From positions 34,548 through 98,547 of the forward strand of contig JAYODE010000008.1 of the NCBI GenBank assembly GCA_038106185.1: DNA of 64,000 nucleotides, read 5' to 3'. The notes under the pieces are model-generated. The model was not told the DNA's origin. It was given only the letters and a program-made list of their open reading frames with translations, and made no database searches. A program made the translations under genes and the position numbers. This document shows, piece by piece, positions 8,000-17,444 of the stretch. The DNA is from UBA4582 sp038106185 (GTDB taxonomy: Bacteria; Pseudomonadota; Gammaproteobacteria; Pseudomonadales; Azotimanducaceae). Every line of letters starts with the position of its first letter. Position 1 is the first letter of the stretch.

Positions 8000-9481
8000 T
8001 TAATCCAGAGCGGGCAGAGTCCGCCAGTGGTGAGTTGCTTGTTGAAAGCTATAAGCCAATTGCAGGACGCTGAGGTCAGCCTGATGTCGACCGACAATCT
8101 GTACACCTACAGGTAGACCCTGCGGTGTGAAGCCGCAGGGCACTGAGATGCAGGGCAATCCAATTGACGACAGATAATAGCAGGACTTCATCCAGTCGAT
8201 ATAGGTTTCCATGACAACACCTTCGATTTCAGTAGGATATTCCAGACTGGCATTGAAGGGGGTGACCTGGCATACGGGCAAAACCAGGAACTCAACGTCC
8301 TCCATATAGGCGCTCACTCGTTGGAACAGTCGAGTCCGCATTTGTTCAGCGGTCGCAATATCCGCCCCGCTCAGGCCAATACCCTGCTCAATGTTCCAGA
8401 TCAGACTGTTTTTATAAAGGTCTCGATGCTGGCCAAGTCGAGCACCATGCGCCGCAGCCATGGACCAGGCCCGCAAGGTCTTGAATACCAGGTCGGCATC
8501 CGTGAAATCCGGGCAGGCTTCGTTGAGGCTGCAGCCGAGAGATTCAAAGACGCCGGCGCTGTCACTGATCACTTGTCGAACAGTGGCTGAGACGGGTAGT
8601 TGCCCACTAAAATCTGTACTGAAGCCTATCCTGACACCTTTAAAATCTCGGCTGAGGGGCGCCAGAAAATCTGTGCCGGGAGCATTCAAGGCAATGGGTA
8701 CACGAGGGTCCGGCCCGGCGATTGCAGCCAACAGCAGTGCACAGTCTTCCACCGTACGTGCCATAGGGCCTACGACTGGCACGTTGAACCAGCCCATGTC
8801 ACTGGGGTAAGTAGGCACTCTGCCAGGCGAAGGTCGAAAGCCGACGACATTACAAAAGCTCGCCGGGTTACGCAGGGATCCGCCCATATCGCTACCGTCA
8901 GCCAGCGCGACCAGTCGCGCTGCTAACGCCGCAGCTGCGCCGCCCGAGCTGCCCCCCGGGGTTTTGGTCAGATCGTAGGGATTTAGGGTGGTGCCGAAGA
9001 CGGCATTAAATGTCTGTGATCCTGCCCCAAATTCCGGCGTGTTGGTTTTTCCCAGCGTCACTGCGCCCGCATTCAGCATACGTTGAACGAATAGGGCGTT
9101 TCGTTGGGGAATATGCTCTGCAAATAGACGTGACCCAAATGTCGTTCGAATACCGTGAGTCTCTGCCAGGTCCTTGTGGGCCACCGGCAGTCCTGCCAGC
9201 AAGCCCGGATCTTCACCTCTAGCGATTTTCTGATCGACTTTCAGCGCAAGCTGCCGAGCATGGTCAGGTACCAGAGTAACAATCGCGTTGATGCGCGGAT
9301 TCAACTGGTCGATGCGCGTCAGGTAGACATCAAGCAGTTCGACCGCTGAAATTTGCTTAGTGGCCAGCAGGTGGCGAAGTGTCACGGCACTGTAGGAATA
9401 GAGTGCCGACCCGGCATCTGAATCCATGGTTGGCGCGAACGGGTTTATCATCTTGAAGTGCCGCCTTGCTATCGATTGCAA
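8000..9481 (-). CDS. Amidase signature (AS) family hydrolase
   Basis: Cytoplasmic amide-bond hydrolase with the Ser-cisSer-Lys triad. Lys103 lies in 'VAHKD', the cis-Ser in 'TPGGSSGGAAAA' (178-179), and the nucleophile Ser202 in 'DGSDMGGSLRNPA'. The 493-residue length is usual. Substrates of the family range from aryl amides to Gln-tRNA, but no gatB or gatC is nearby, so GatA is unlikely. An alternative start is Met11 (9451). It lies 56 bases after the MFS gene and three before the threonine-synthase-like gene, which suggests one transcript. Confidence 0.9.
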   Translation of the reverse strand: MQSIARRHFKMINPFAPTMDSDAGSALYSYSAVTLRHLLATKQISAVELLDVYLTRIDQLNPRINAIVTLVPDHARQLALKVDQKIARGEDPGLLAGLPVAHKDLAETHGIRTTFGSRLFAEHIPQRNALFVQRMLNAGAVTLGKTNTPEFGAGSQTFNAVFGTTLNPYDLTKTPGGSSGGAAAALAARLVALADGSDMGGSLRNPASFCNVVGFRPSPGRVPTYPSDMGWFNVPVVGPMARTVEDCALLLAAIAGPDPRVPIALNAPGTDFLAPLSRDFKGVRIGFSTDFSGQLPVSATVRQVISDSAGVFESLGCSLNEACPDFTDADLVFKTLRAWSMAAAHGARLGQHRDLYKNSLIWNIEQGIGLSGADIATAEQMRTRLFQRVSAYMEDVEFLVLPVCQVTPFNASLEYPTEIEGVVMETYIDWMKSCYYLSSIGLPCISVPCGFTPQGLPVGVQIVGRHQADLSVLQLAYSFQQATHHWRTLPALD

Positions 9482-9537
9482 AGCATAGCACTAAATCAGC
9501 GCCGGTAAGCCACGGCGCCCTCGTGATTGCCGGCCTG

Positions 9538-10800
9538 TTAGGGCCCGATACTTGTGGTCGTAGCCTCAAGTCCGCGGGTTGCGCGAACAAATAGCATCAG
9601 ACTGCCAACCGTGAGAGCGCCCGCAAGTAGAAAGGCGGCGCCAGGAAAGTAAAGTGGTGCCTGGCTCGACGTGAAGTACCCGAAGGTTTGGGTCATGAGA
9701 AGCGGGCTGATAATCGAAGTCAGGCTCATCACACTCGACAGTCCCCCCTGCAACTCTCCCTGTTGGGATGTGCCCACCTGGCTTGAGGCGATCCCCTGCA
9801 TTGCGGGTCCGGCCAGTGCGCCAAGTGCACCTGGGAGCATGACGACATAGATCATCCAGACGGAATTCGCCGTTGCGTAACCTGTGAATGCCACAATCGT
9901 AAATGTCATGCCTATGATGCCCGCGTAGCGCAGGCCAGTTCTAGGCAATACCCAACGGATGAAAAACCCCTGTACTGCCACCATAAGAATACCGATAAAA
10001 CCCAAGGAATAGCCGATTTCCCGTGGTGACCACTCGAATTTTTCAATAGCGAAAAAGCTCCAGGTAGCAGGCAGTACATGATGACCCATGTTGTAAAGAA
10101 ACATGACGCCTAGCATGCCCATCACGACCGGAAATTGGCGCATTTGCAGCAGCGTGCCCAAGGGATTGGCGCGGGCGAGTTGAAATTGACGACGACGCTT
10201 CGGCGGCAAGGATTCTTTCAGGACCAGATAGCCGAACAGCATGCTGGCAAAGGACAGAAGTGCCGCTGCGATAAACGGCATTCGCGAGCCGTACTCGCCG
10301 AGGAATCCACCAATCACCGGGCCTATAACAAATCCCATGCCAAACGCGGCACCGATCAAGCCGAAATTTTGTGCCCGTTGATCAGGCGGAGTGACATCAG
10401 CGACATAGGCATTACAAGTGCTCATGGTCGAGGCGCCAACGCCAGAAATGATGCGGCCGATGAAAAGTACAGCAAGAGATTCAGCCATACCCATGATCAG
10501 GTAATTAGCGCCCATGACGAACAAGGAGAACAACAATACCGGTCGCCGCCCTAAGTGATCGGACAGATTGCCAAGGATCGGTGAGAAGAAAAATTGGGTC
10601 ACGGCAAAGCAGAACATCAGCAGGCCGCCATAGCGCACTGATGCAGACAAATCTCCGCCAGAAACCTCCATCAACAGCCCGGGCAGGACGGGCATGATAA
10701 TGCCAAAACCGATCGCGTCCAGTAGAACAGTGATGAAAATGAAGAGTAGGGCGTAGCGGTTTATACCCACTGTTTCCTCCGCGACCATTTTCCCGTCCAT
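9538..10800 (-). CDS. MFS exporter, TetA-like
   Basis: Twelve-helix inner-membrane proton antiporter of the major facilitator superfamily. The loop 2-3 signature is 'GNLSDHLGRRPVLL', and motif C-like 'GAAFGMGFVIGPVIGGFLGE' marks the drug-exporter branch (TetA/Bmr type). The 420-residue length is standard. The start ATG lies four bases after the stop of the upstream dienelactone hydrolase, so the two are co-transcribed. The cargo is unknown; the cluster suggests export of a small organic compound or by-product. Confidence 0.88.
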   Translation of the reverse strand: MDGKMVAEETVGINRYALLFIFITVLLDAIGFGIIMPVLPGLLMEVSGGDLSASVRYGGLLMFCFAVTQFFFSPILGNLSDHLGRRPVLLFSLFVMGANYLIMGMAESLAVLFIGRIISGVGASTMSTCNAYVADVTPPDQRAQNFGLIGAAFGMGFVIGPVIGGFLGEYGSRMPFIAAALLSFASMLFGYLVLKESLPPKRRRQFQLARANPLGTLLQMRQFPVVMGMLGVMFLYNMGHHVLPATWSFFAIEKFEWSPREIGYSLGFIGILMVAVQGFFIRWVLPRTGLRYAGIIGMTFTIVAFTGYATANSVWMIYVVMLPGALGALAGPAMQGIASSQVGTSQQGELQGGLSSVMSLTSIISPLLMTQTFGYFTSSQAPLYFPGAAFLLAGALTVGSLMLFVRATRGLEATTTSIGP

Positions 10801-10804
10801 TCGC

Positions 10805-11533
10805 CTAAGTCAGGTTGCGCTTGAATAAACTCAATAGTCGCTCCCAGTGACGCTCCGCTGAAGGTTTATCATAAATGGCGCCCCGTTGAGGAAAAACAAA
10901 ACCATGATGAGTACCCGGATACCACTCGATGCGATACTGAATACCTGTGCTGTCCAGATAGTTGCCCAGTGCTTCTATCATCGCCGGTGGTGCCCAGTCG
11001 TCTGTCTCTGCGCAGCCGAAGTAGATTTCTCCTTTAATCTGATCTGCCGCCAGGTGCGGTGAATCGTCTGCTTCAGTCATTAGGCGAACGCCGTGTATGG
11101 AGGCGCTGGCTCTCACTCGGTCGGCGAGTTGGGCGGCAGCCGCAAACACGAATGAGCCGCTCATGCAGTAGCCGACAACCCCACAGTGACCTCCTCGAGC
11201 GTGCCTGTCACTATCAGCATAAGCCAGCAGGGCTCGACAGTCGTCAACCACCATGGCATTGCTCAGGCTGTTCATATGCTCAAACATCACCGTTCGGCTG
11301 CCCGGGGTTCCATCGATAACGAACTCACGAGTCCGGCGATAGTACAGGTTTGGTAACATCACGTAATAACCGGCTGTGGCAATACGTCGAGCCATGTCGT
11401 GGAGTTCTTCGCGTTTTCCCGGCGCGTCCATCAGGAACAGCACCACCGGATGTGGACCGTTTTCGTCGGGGCAAGTGATGAAGGTATTCATCGCGCCGCC
11501 AGGCGTAGCAATATCTAGGTGAGTTTCCAACAT
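10805..11533 (-). CDS. Dienelactone hydrolase family protein
   Basis: Alpha/beta hydrolase with a cysteine nucleophile. Cys123 is in 'GYCMSGSF', the acid is in 'AETDDWAP' (about 178-179), and the histidine is in 'HHGFVF' (about 209-210). The 242-residue length matches DLH. Canonical DLHs open dienelactones in chlorocatechol breakdown, but the many paralogues in marine genomes have undefined substrates. First gene of the minus-strand cluster reaching down to 6758. No signal peptide. Confidence 0.88.
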   Translation of the reverse strand: MLETHLDIATPGGAMNTFITCPDENGPHPVVLFLMDAPGKREELHDMARRIATAGYYVMLPNLYYRRTREFVIDGTPGSRTVMFEHMNSLSNAMVVDDCRALLAYADSDRHARGGHCGVVGYCMSGSFVFAAAAQLADRVRASASIHGVRLMTEADDSPHLAADQIKGEIYFGCAETDDWAPPAMIEALGNYLDSTGIQYRIEWYPGTHHGFVFPQRGAIYDKPSAERHWERLLSLFKRNLT

Positions 11534-11779
11534 GATTCGGTGCGATCCATCAAACGATAAATTGAAAGTAGGGCCTGCGTCTGACTGTCAGGCGGCGGGC
11601 GCAAAGAGTATGCCTCCATTTGGTCAGTCTGGCTAGATGGTGCGCATTAGGTTCGCAGGGGGTTCGTATTGGCCTTGACTGCTCGACTTCTGGGGCCAGC
11701 CCAAGTCGAACATGACGAAAACGTCAATTTCTAGTAGCATGTCGGCTCGCATAAAATGACAGTAAGAAAAAGGAATATC

Positions 11780-13951
11780 ATGGGTGAACGAATCTCAATT
11801 GGAAATCTGGCCATTGAAAAGGTCCTGTTTGATCTGGTGAATGGGGAAATAATGCCCGGCACCGGCGTTGAACCGGCGGCTTTCTGGCAGGGATTCGAGC
11901 AGATTTTGGCCAACCTGATACCCCGTAATCGTGAGCTTCTGGCGATTCGCGATGACTTCCAGGCGAAGCTTGATCACTGGCATCAGGTCAATAGCACCAA
12001 GCCCCATGATGCACAAACGTATCGACAGTTTTTGCAACAGATCGGGTACCTGCTGGATGAGGGTGATGACTTCGAGATTGAAACCGAAAACGTTGATGAG
12101 GAAATCGCCTTGCTGGCTGGACCGCAGCTGGTGGTGCCAGTTATGAACGCCCGTTATGCGCTGAATGCAGCCAATGCCCGCTGGGGCAGTCTATATGACG
12201 CACTCTACGGTACCGATGTGATTCCTGAGACAGAGGGTGCCGAAAGGGGGCGAGGCTATAACCCGGTCAGAGGCGCTAGAGTGATTGAGTATGCCGCCAA
12301 TTTCTTGAATGACCATCTGCCACTGGCAACGGGTCGATATCAGGACGTGACCCGTTATGAAGTTCAGTCCGGCGCCATGGTTGTGACGCTGGCGAGTGGC
12401 AAGGTCACGGGTTTGGCAGATCCATCGCAGTTTGCGGGTTATTCGGGTAAGCCTGCTGACCCAAAGGGTCTGCTATTGAAGCATAACGGGCTGCATCTTG
12501 AGATTCAGATAGATCCTAACGATCCTATCGGTAAGACCGACAAGGCGGGTGTTAAAGATATACTGATGGAGTCTGCCATCTCGACAATTCAAGACTGTGA
12601 GGACTCAGTGGCGGCTGTTGATGCTGATGACAAATGCGTTGTCTATCGAAATTGGCTGGGCTTGATGAAAGGGGATCTCGCCGAGGAGTTCAGCAAAGGA
12701 GATGTGCTGGTGCGTCGAGCACTGAACCCTGATCGCGTCTATACCGCAGCGGCCGGTGGAGAACTGGTTCTTCAGGGTCGAAGCCTGCTGCTGGTGCGAA
12801 ACGTCGGTCATTTGATGACGACTGACGCGGTGCTTTATCGAGGGGAGGAAATCCCGGAAGGCATAATGGACGGTCTGGTCACGAGTCTGGCAGCCATGCA
12901 CGACATTCTGGGCACGGGTCCCTTACGTAATTCGCGCTGTGGCAGCATTTACATTGTCAAACCAAAAATGCACGGTCCGGCCGAAGTTGAATTTACCCTT
13001 GATCTTTTTGCGCAGATAGAGTCTGTACTGGGTCTGCCTCGGAATACCTTGAAAGTCGGTATTATGGATGAAGAACGGCGCACCACCTTGAACCTCAAGG
13101 CCTGTATTCGTGCAGCCAGGGAGCGGGTGATCTTTATCAATACCGGCTTTCTCGATCGCACGGGCGATGAAATCCATACCAGTATGGAAGCAGGCGCCAT
13201 GGTCAGGAAAACACTGATGAAACAACAGCCATGGATCCAAGCCTATGAGGACTGGAATGTGGATGTCGGTCTGGCAGCTGGCTTGCAGGGCAAGGCGCAG
13301 ATAGGCAAGGGTATGTGGGCGATGCCGGATGAGATGGCGGAGATGATGAGTGCTAAAATCGGGCACCCTATGGCAGGCGCGAACACAGCCTGGGTACCAT
13401 CGCCGACAGCCGCCTCGTTGCATGTGATGCACTATCACATGGTGAATGTTCGAAGTCGGCAGGATGAACTGAAAGCGAGGGCGCGAGCCAGTATGGACTC
13501 ACTCTTGACGATACCGGTGCTGGCCGGCACGAATCTCTCCGGTGGAGAAGTTCAGGCGGAACTCGATAACAATGCGCAGGGTATTCTTGGCTATGTGGTC
13601 CGCTGGATCGATCAGGGTGTTGGCTGCTCAAAAGTGCCGGATATCAATAACGTCGGCCTGATGGAAGATCGCGCGACTCTGCGTATTTCCAGCCAGCATA
13701 TTGCCAATTGGTTGCGTCATGGCGTCTGCAGTGAGGCACAAGTGATGGAGACATTAAAGCGGATGGCGGCCGTCGTCGACAAGCAAAATGCAAATGATCC
13801 CCTTTACCGACCCATGGCGCCCGAATTCGATCGCAGTATCGCCTTTCAGGCAGCCTGTGACCTGGTCTTCAAGGGCGTATCCCAGCCCAATGGCTATACT
13901 GAGCCAGTCCTGCATGCGCGGCGTCGGGAAGCGAAACGCTTGCAGGTCTGA
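11780..13951 (+). CDS. glcB: Malate synthase G
   Basis: Condenses glyoxylate with acetyl-CoA to malate in the glyoxylate bypass. The ATG at 11780 follows AAAAAGG and gives 723 residues, the same length as the E. coli enzyme; an ATG eight codons upstream lacks an RBS. Visible hallmarks are 'FLNDHLPLATGRYQDV', 'TTDAVLYRGEEIPEG', 'KPKMHGPAEVEF', 'GIMDEERRTTLN' and the active-site stretch 'LMEDRATLRISSQHIANWLRHG' with Asp630. Monocistronic as far as seen. Isocitrate lyase is not in the window. Confidence 0.98.
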   Translation: MGERISIGNLAIEKVLFDLVNGEIMPGTGVEPAAFWQGFEQILANLIPRNRELLAIRDDFQAKLDHWHQVNSTKPHDAQTYRQFLQQIGYLLDEGDDFEIETENVDEEIALLAGPQLVVPVMNARYALNAANARWGSLYDALYGTDVIPETEGAERGRGYNPVRGARVIEYAANFLNDHLPLATGRYQDVTRYEVQSGAMVVTLASGKVTGLADPSQFAGYSGKPADPKGLLLKHNGLHLEIQIDPNDPIGKTDKAGVKDILMESAISTIQDCEDSVAAVDADDKCVVYRNWLGLMKGDLAEEFSKGDVLVRRALNPDRVYTAAAGGELVLQGRSLLLVRNVGHLMTTDAVLYRGEEIPEGIMDGLVTSLAAMHDILGTGPLRNSRCGSIYIVKPKMHGPAEVEFTLDLFAQIESVLGLPRNTLKVGIMDEERRTTLNLKACIRAARERVIFINTGFLDRTGDEIHTSMEAGAMVRKTLMKQQPWIQAYEDWNVDVGLAAGLQGKAQIGKGMWAMPDEMAEMMSAKIGHPMAGANTAWVPSPTAASLHVMHYHMVNVRSRQDELKARARASMDSLLTIPVLAGTNLSGGEVQAELDNNAQGILGYVVRWIDQGVGCSKVPDINNVGLMEDRATLRISSQHIANWLRHGVCSEAQVMETLKRMAAVVDKQNANDPLYRPMAPEFDRSIAFQAACDLVFKGVSQPNGYTEPVLHARRREAKRLQV

Positions 13952-14081
13952 GGGCTTTTAGCCAGATAAAAAAGCGTTTGGCATCCTTCCGTCTAATGCA
14001 TCTGGATTTGACCGCGAACCTTGGTATAGGCTGGTTGTCATATAAAAATTGCAAGCGAAGTAGCCGCAGGTTCAGGGCGCT

Positions 14082-14181
14082 NNNNNNNNNNNNNNNNNNN
14101 NNNNNNNNNNNNNNNNNNNNNNNNNNNNNNNNNNNNNNNNNNNNNNNNNNNNNNNNNNNNNNNNNNNNNNNNNNNNNNNNN
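14082..14181. other. Assembly gap (100 N) at a tandem repeat
   Basis: Exactly 100 N. The right flank is a roughly 20-bp tandem repeat (from 14182), so the assembler probably broke in the array and the true length is unknown. The stretch 13952-14081 before it holds no recognisable gene. Confidence 0.95.
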
Positions 14182-14239
14182 ATAAGCAGTAGAAGCAGCG
14201 ATAAGCAGTAGAAGCAGCAGTAAGCCGTAGAAGTAGCGT
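14182..14239. repeat. 19-20-bp tandem repeat before the sigma-54 activator
   Basis: Unit about ATAAGCAGTAGAAGCAGCG, three copies (14182, 14201 and about 14221), the last decayed to TAAGCCGTAGAAGTAGCG. It stops five bases before the ATG at 14245, so it forms the leader of that gene. It is cut on its left by the N gap. Confidence 0.85.
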
Positions 14240-14244
14240 CAAGC

Positions 14245-17184
14245 ATGTCTAATCCCAAGCATAGAATATTGATCATTGAGGACGAAGCCCTAGTTGCCCA
14301 CGAGCTTAAAGGGCGCTTGAAGCGTATGGGTTATGATGTGGTGGGGGTTGCCTATGGCAGTGAAGCTTTAGCCCTGGCCAGAGAGACGCTGCCCGATCTG
14401 TTACTCACAGACATCCATTTGAAAAATGGCGAAGACGGCATTGATATGGCACTTGCCATTCAGCAGGAGCGGCAGGTGCCGGTCGTGTTTCTGACAGCCT
14501 ATTCCGACGATGAAACCGTCTCACGGGCTAAGGCGGTCACGCCATACGGTTTTATCATCAAGCCAGTAGACCATCGAGAGTTGCAGATAGCCATTGATCT
14601 GGCGATGTACAACTTCAATATTGAGCGTGAGCTGCGGGAAACGCAGCAATTACTTCAAAATGCCTTGGCTTGCATCGGCAATGCCTTACTGTTTGTCGAT
14701 GCGGCTGGACGAGTGAGTCAGATTAATGCTGACGCGCAGCGTCTGCTCGCCGTCGAGCAGACGCAAGTCATTGGTCAACAATGGCATAGCGTGTTCTCTC
14801 TGCCGGTGGGCTCGTCAGTCCACGTGCGAATAACCTCTGCGCTGAACAGCAGCGAGGTGAGCAAGCTGCCGGCGTTTATTCTCAATTTGCCAGGCGGATT
14901 AGCACGTCTGGTGGATGGTATTGTCGGTCCGATGTTGCCTGGTGGTGTCTTGATATTGCGAGAGCTGTCTGAGCTGGGGCATCACCTGGAGGCTTTGCCG
15001 ACGCCTCGACAATTGCTCTCCAGTTTGGGTCCTGAGCAATTGGGTCCAAGTGAATCAACCATGTGTCAGTTAGCAATTGCTGTCCAGATGTCGGGGTCAA
15101 TCGATGGTCAGGCTAGCCCGTTGGATGTCAGCGAGAGCAGGGTCCTGTTGGAGGTCGTGGCGCAACGTTTAAATCAGGTGTTGCGTGCCACCGATCTGGT
15201 AAGCGTTTTGGGTGATGCTCAAGTGTCTGTTTGCTTGCCCTATACTAATCTTGCAGCCGGCAAGAACATTGCTCAGACGGTCTTGCAGACCCTCAATGCC
15301 AGTCGATTTGAACCATCTGATCTGAGCTTTTCCATTGGCCTGGCACAAGCCGATGCGGGTGATCAGCAGCCCTTTGAGTTGTTTCGTCGTGCGAATTGGG
15401 CGCTCAATGTGGCGCAGGAATCTGGCGGTGATCGAGTCATCGCCTGGAGTGATGCATCGGAAAAGCTAACAGCGAAGGGTGAAAATCAGGCGGCGAAACG
15501 CCGGGGCTACCACAATGTCGTGTTGCTCTGGAATTTAATGAGTCTGGTCATGAAGGCGGCTAGTGCTCAGGAGATGAGCAATCTCTTCTGTCAACACCTG
15601 TTAGAGTCCTTCGAGTTGGTTCAAGTTGCGGTTTTGCGCTCTCAGGCACATTCGACAGAATCCTTGGGTGGCGCTTTACAAAAGGGTCAGTTTAAGAGCA
15701 TTGCTGACCTCGACTTCAACGAGTCTGATTTACGCCGAGTTGCTGAAGTCCTGCGCAAGCGTAAGGCAGTGCATCTTGACGCCACCTTTGTGCTGCCCGT
15801 GTCATCGCGCCACTGCTTGTATCTCAAGGCCAAAGCGCCTTTGGATGCAGCCGAGCTGGATTTTCTTGCCAACCTGATTAACTACTTCGCGACTGGCTTA
15901 AGGAGATTCGAGCATCCCGCTGAAGATGAGGAGCCGGTCAGCACCAGTGCCTTGATATTCCAATCACCGCAGATGCGTGAACTCATCGAAAGCTGTCGCC
16001 TGGTTGCACCCACCGACGCGACCGTGTTGATCACCGGTGAGTCAGGTACTGGCAAGGAATTGTTGGCCAGAACCATCCACGAAATGAGCCCGCGAGCGGA
16101 CAAACCTTTCATCATAGTTGATTGTGGGGCCGTGGTTGGCAGCTTGATCGAAAGCGAGTTGTTCGGCCATGTCAAAGGGGCCTTTACCGGTGCCGAAAAG
16201 CATTTCTCTGGTCGGCTGAAGGAAGCCCAGGGTGGTACAGTCCTGCTGGACGAGGTAGGTGAGCTGTCACTGGAGATGCAGGTTAAATTGTTGCGTTATG
16301 TTCAGGATAGGCAAATCGTTGCGGTAGGGAGCAAGGTCTATGAGACCATAGACACAAGAATCCTGGCGGCAACCAACAAGGATCTCAAAGGCCTGGTGGA
16401 CAGGGGTGAATTCCGCGAAGACCTATTTTATCGTTTAAATGTTTTTGCCATAGAATCGCCGGCGTTACGGGATCGCCCCGCTGATATACCGCTGCTGGCA
16501 GATCATTATCTGAAAGTCTATGCACAGCGCTACGCGAAGCGGATCAGCGGTTTTACTGAAGAGGCGGAGCAAGCGCTGAGTGATTACCGCTGGCCAGGCA
16601 ATATTCGAGAACTGGTCAATGTGATCAATCGCGGAGTGATCCTGTGTAAGGACTCTCAGGTCAATTCGATCCATCTGGGGCTATTTCCTGACACTAAGCA
16701 GAGTTCACTGAATCTCGCGCCGACTGGTGCCCAAAGAGAAGAGACCCTGGGTGCAGAGGTCCTCTCCAGCTGGATGAAAAATCTGGTTACCTTGTGCCTT
16801 GCTAACCCTGAGAAGCTGCCGCCCTTGGGCGCTTGGCTGGAAGAGGATTTGATTCTGGCCTGTCTGGCGTCAAATGGGGACGTGACCAATCGAGCTGCTC
16901 AGTCCCTTGGCATTCCTGAGTCAACGTTGAGACGTAAGGTTGCCCGCATACGTGAAGTCTATGACGCAGCCGAAACCCGGCGTCCGGCAGGTTGGTCTGC
17001 AGTAACACCGTTGATGGATAGTTTGACTGAACTTGCCCTGAGTCTGCAGAAACCGTTACTGGAATTGGTTGCTCAGGCTTTGATGAATGAATTGGAGTCT
17101 CGCGCAATCAGTCGTAAAGATGCGGCATTGCTCCAGGGCGTTTCTTTGCCTACCTACAGACGGCTGCGGTCGAATTCGCCGTAA
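14245..17184 (+). CDS. Receiver-PAS-(GGDEF-like)-sigma-54 AAA+ activator with HTH
   Basis: Bacterial enhancer-binding protein of 979 residues. The receiver domain (about 1-120) has phospho-acceptor Asp56 in 'LLLTDIHLKN'. A PAS-like region lies at about 130-230. A vestigial GGDEF-like domain lies at about 285-400, with LGDAQ in place of GGDEF near 321. The AAA+ domain (about 570-810) has Walker A GESGTGKE (598-605), the sigma-54 contact loop GAFTGA (645-650) and 'GGTVLLDEVGEL'. A Fis-type HTH lies near 866-905, and an additional short HTH-like C-terminus ends 'ALLQGVSLPTYRRLRS'. All motor residues look intact, so it should activate sigma-54 RNA polymerase. The candidate target is the promoter at 17315, just downstream. 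The RBS is weak. Confidence 0.92.
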   Translation: MSNPKHRILIIEDEALVAHELKGRLKRMGYDVVGVAYGSEALALARETLPDLLLTDIHLKNGEDGIDMALAIQQERQVPVVFLTAYSDDETVSRAKAVTPYGFIIKPVDHRELQIAIDLAMYNFNIERELRETQQLLQNALACIGNALLFVDAAGRVSQINADAQRLLAVEQTQVIGQQWHSVFSLPVGSSVHVRITSALNSSEVSKLPAFILNLPGGLARLVDGIVGPMLPGGVLILRELSELGHHLEALPTPRQLLSSLGPEQLGPSESTMCQLAIAVQMSGSIDGQASPLDVSESRVLLEVVAQRLNQVLRATDLVSVLGDAQVSVCLPYTNLAAGKNIAQTVLQTLNASRFEPSDLSFSIGLAQADAGDQQPFELFRRANWALNVAQESGGDRVIAWSDASEKLTAKGENQAAKRRGYHNVVLLWNLMSLVMKAASAQEMSNLFCQHLLESFELVQVAVLRSQAHSTESLGGALQKGQFKSIADLDFNESDLRRVAEVLRKRKAVHLDATFVLPVSSRHCLYLKAKAPLDAAELDFLANLINYFATGLRRFEHPAEDEEPVSTSALIFQSPQMRELIESCRLVAPTDATVLITGESGTGKELLARTIHEMSPRADKPFIIVDCGAVVGSLIESELFGHVKGAFTGAEKHFSGRLKEAQGGTVLLDEVGELSLEMQVKLLRYVQDRQIVAVGSKVYETIDTRILAATNKDLKGLVDRGEFREDLFYRLNVFAIESPALRDRPADIPLLADHYLKVYAQRYAKRISGFTEEAEQALSDYRWPGNIRELVNVINRGVILCKDSQVNSIHLGLFPDTKQSSLNLAPTGAQREETLGAEVLSSWMKNLVTLCLANPEKLPPLGAWLEEDLILACLASNGDVTNRAAQSLGIPESTLRRKVARIREVYDAAETRRPAGWSAVTPLMDSLTELALSLQKPLLELVAQALMNELESRAISRKDAALLQGVSLPTYRRLRSNSP

Positions 17185-17198
17185 ATTGCCGATGATGA

Positions 17199-17251
17199 AA
17201 ATTATGGCGATTCAAAATGCCAGAATGCTCATTATTTTCTCGCCATTATTT
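17199..17251 (+). promoter_or_regulatory. Inverted repeat, candidate enhancer site
   Basis: AATTATGGCGA (from about 17200) and its near-perfect inverse TCGCCATTATT (17240-17250) are about 30 bases apart. They lie 65-115 bases upstream of the putative sigma-54 promoter, the usual distance for an enhancer-binding protein. They immediately follow the activator gene. Binding by that activator is inference. Confidence 0.4.
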
Positions 17252-17314
17252 TCTTTTTTTCTTGAGTGAAAAGAAAAACCCAATAAATACAGTCACCTGC
17301 TGAAATACAACTGG

Positions 17315-17331
17315 TTGGCATAGATTGTGCT
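17315..17331 (+). promoter_or_regulatory. Sigma-54 promoter (-24/-12)
   Basis: TTGGCATAGATTGTGCT has the GG and GC dinucleotides separated by exactly ten bases and matches most of the TGGCAC-N5-TTGCW consensus. Transcription would begin near 17342, about 100 bases before the protease start. It lies directly between a sigma-54 activator gene and the operon it probably controls. Confidence 0.65.
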
Positions 17332-17375
17332 GTCTAAATAAGCACCAATCCAGGCGCCGGGTTGTTGAGAATGAT

Positions 17376-17427
17376 CAAGTTTTGGTGAACTGTTTCGGTG
17401 AACTGTTTTGGTGAGCAAGTTTTGGTA
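17376..17427. repeat. 13-bp tandem array in the protease leader
   Basis: Four units of about ACTGTTTTGGTGA / CAAGTTTTGGTGA (17376, 17389, 17402, 17415), directly upstream of the subtilase start and within the predicted transcript leader. Confidence 0.85.
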
Positions 17428-17444
17428 AAGAGGTAACGAAGGTG

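Noticed and set aside
9538..10800. Tetracycline resistance gene
   Set aside because: TetA-like fold only; the family is broad and there is no tetR or mobile element nearby.
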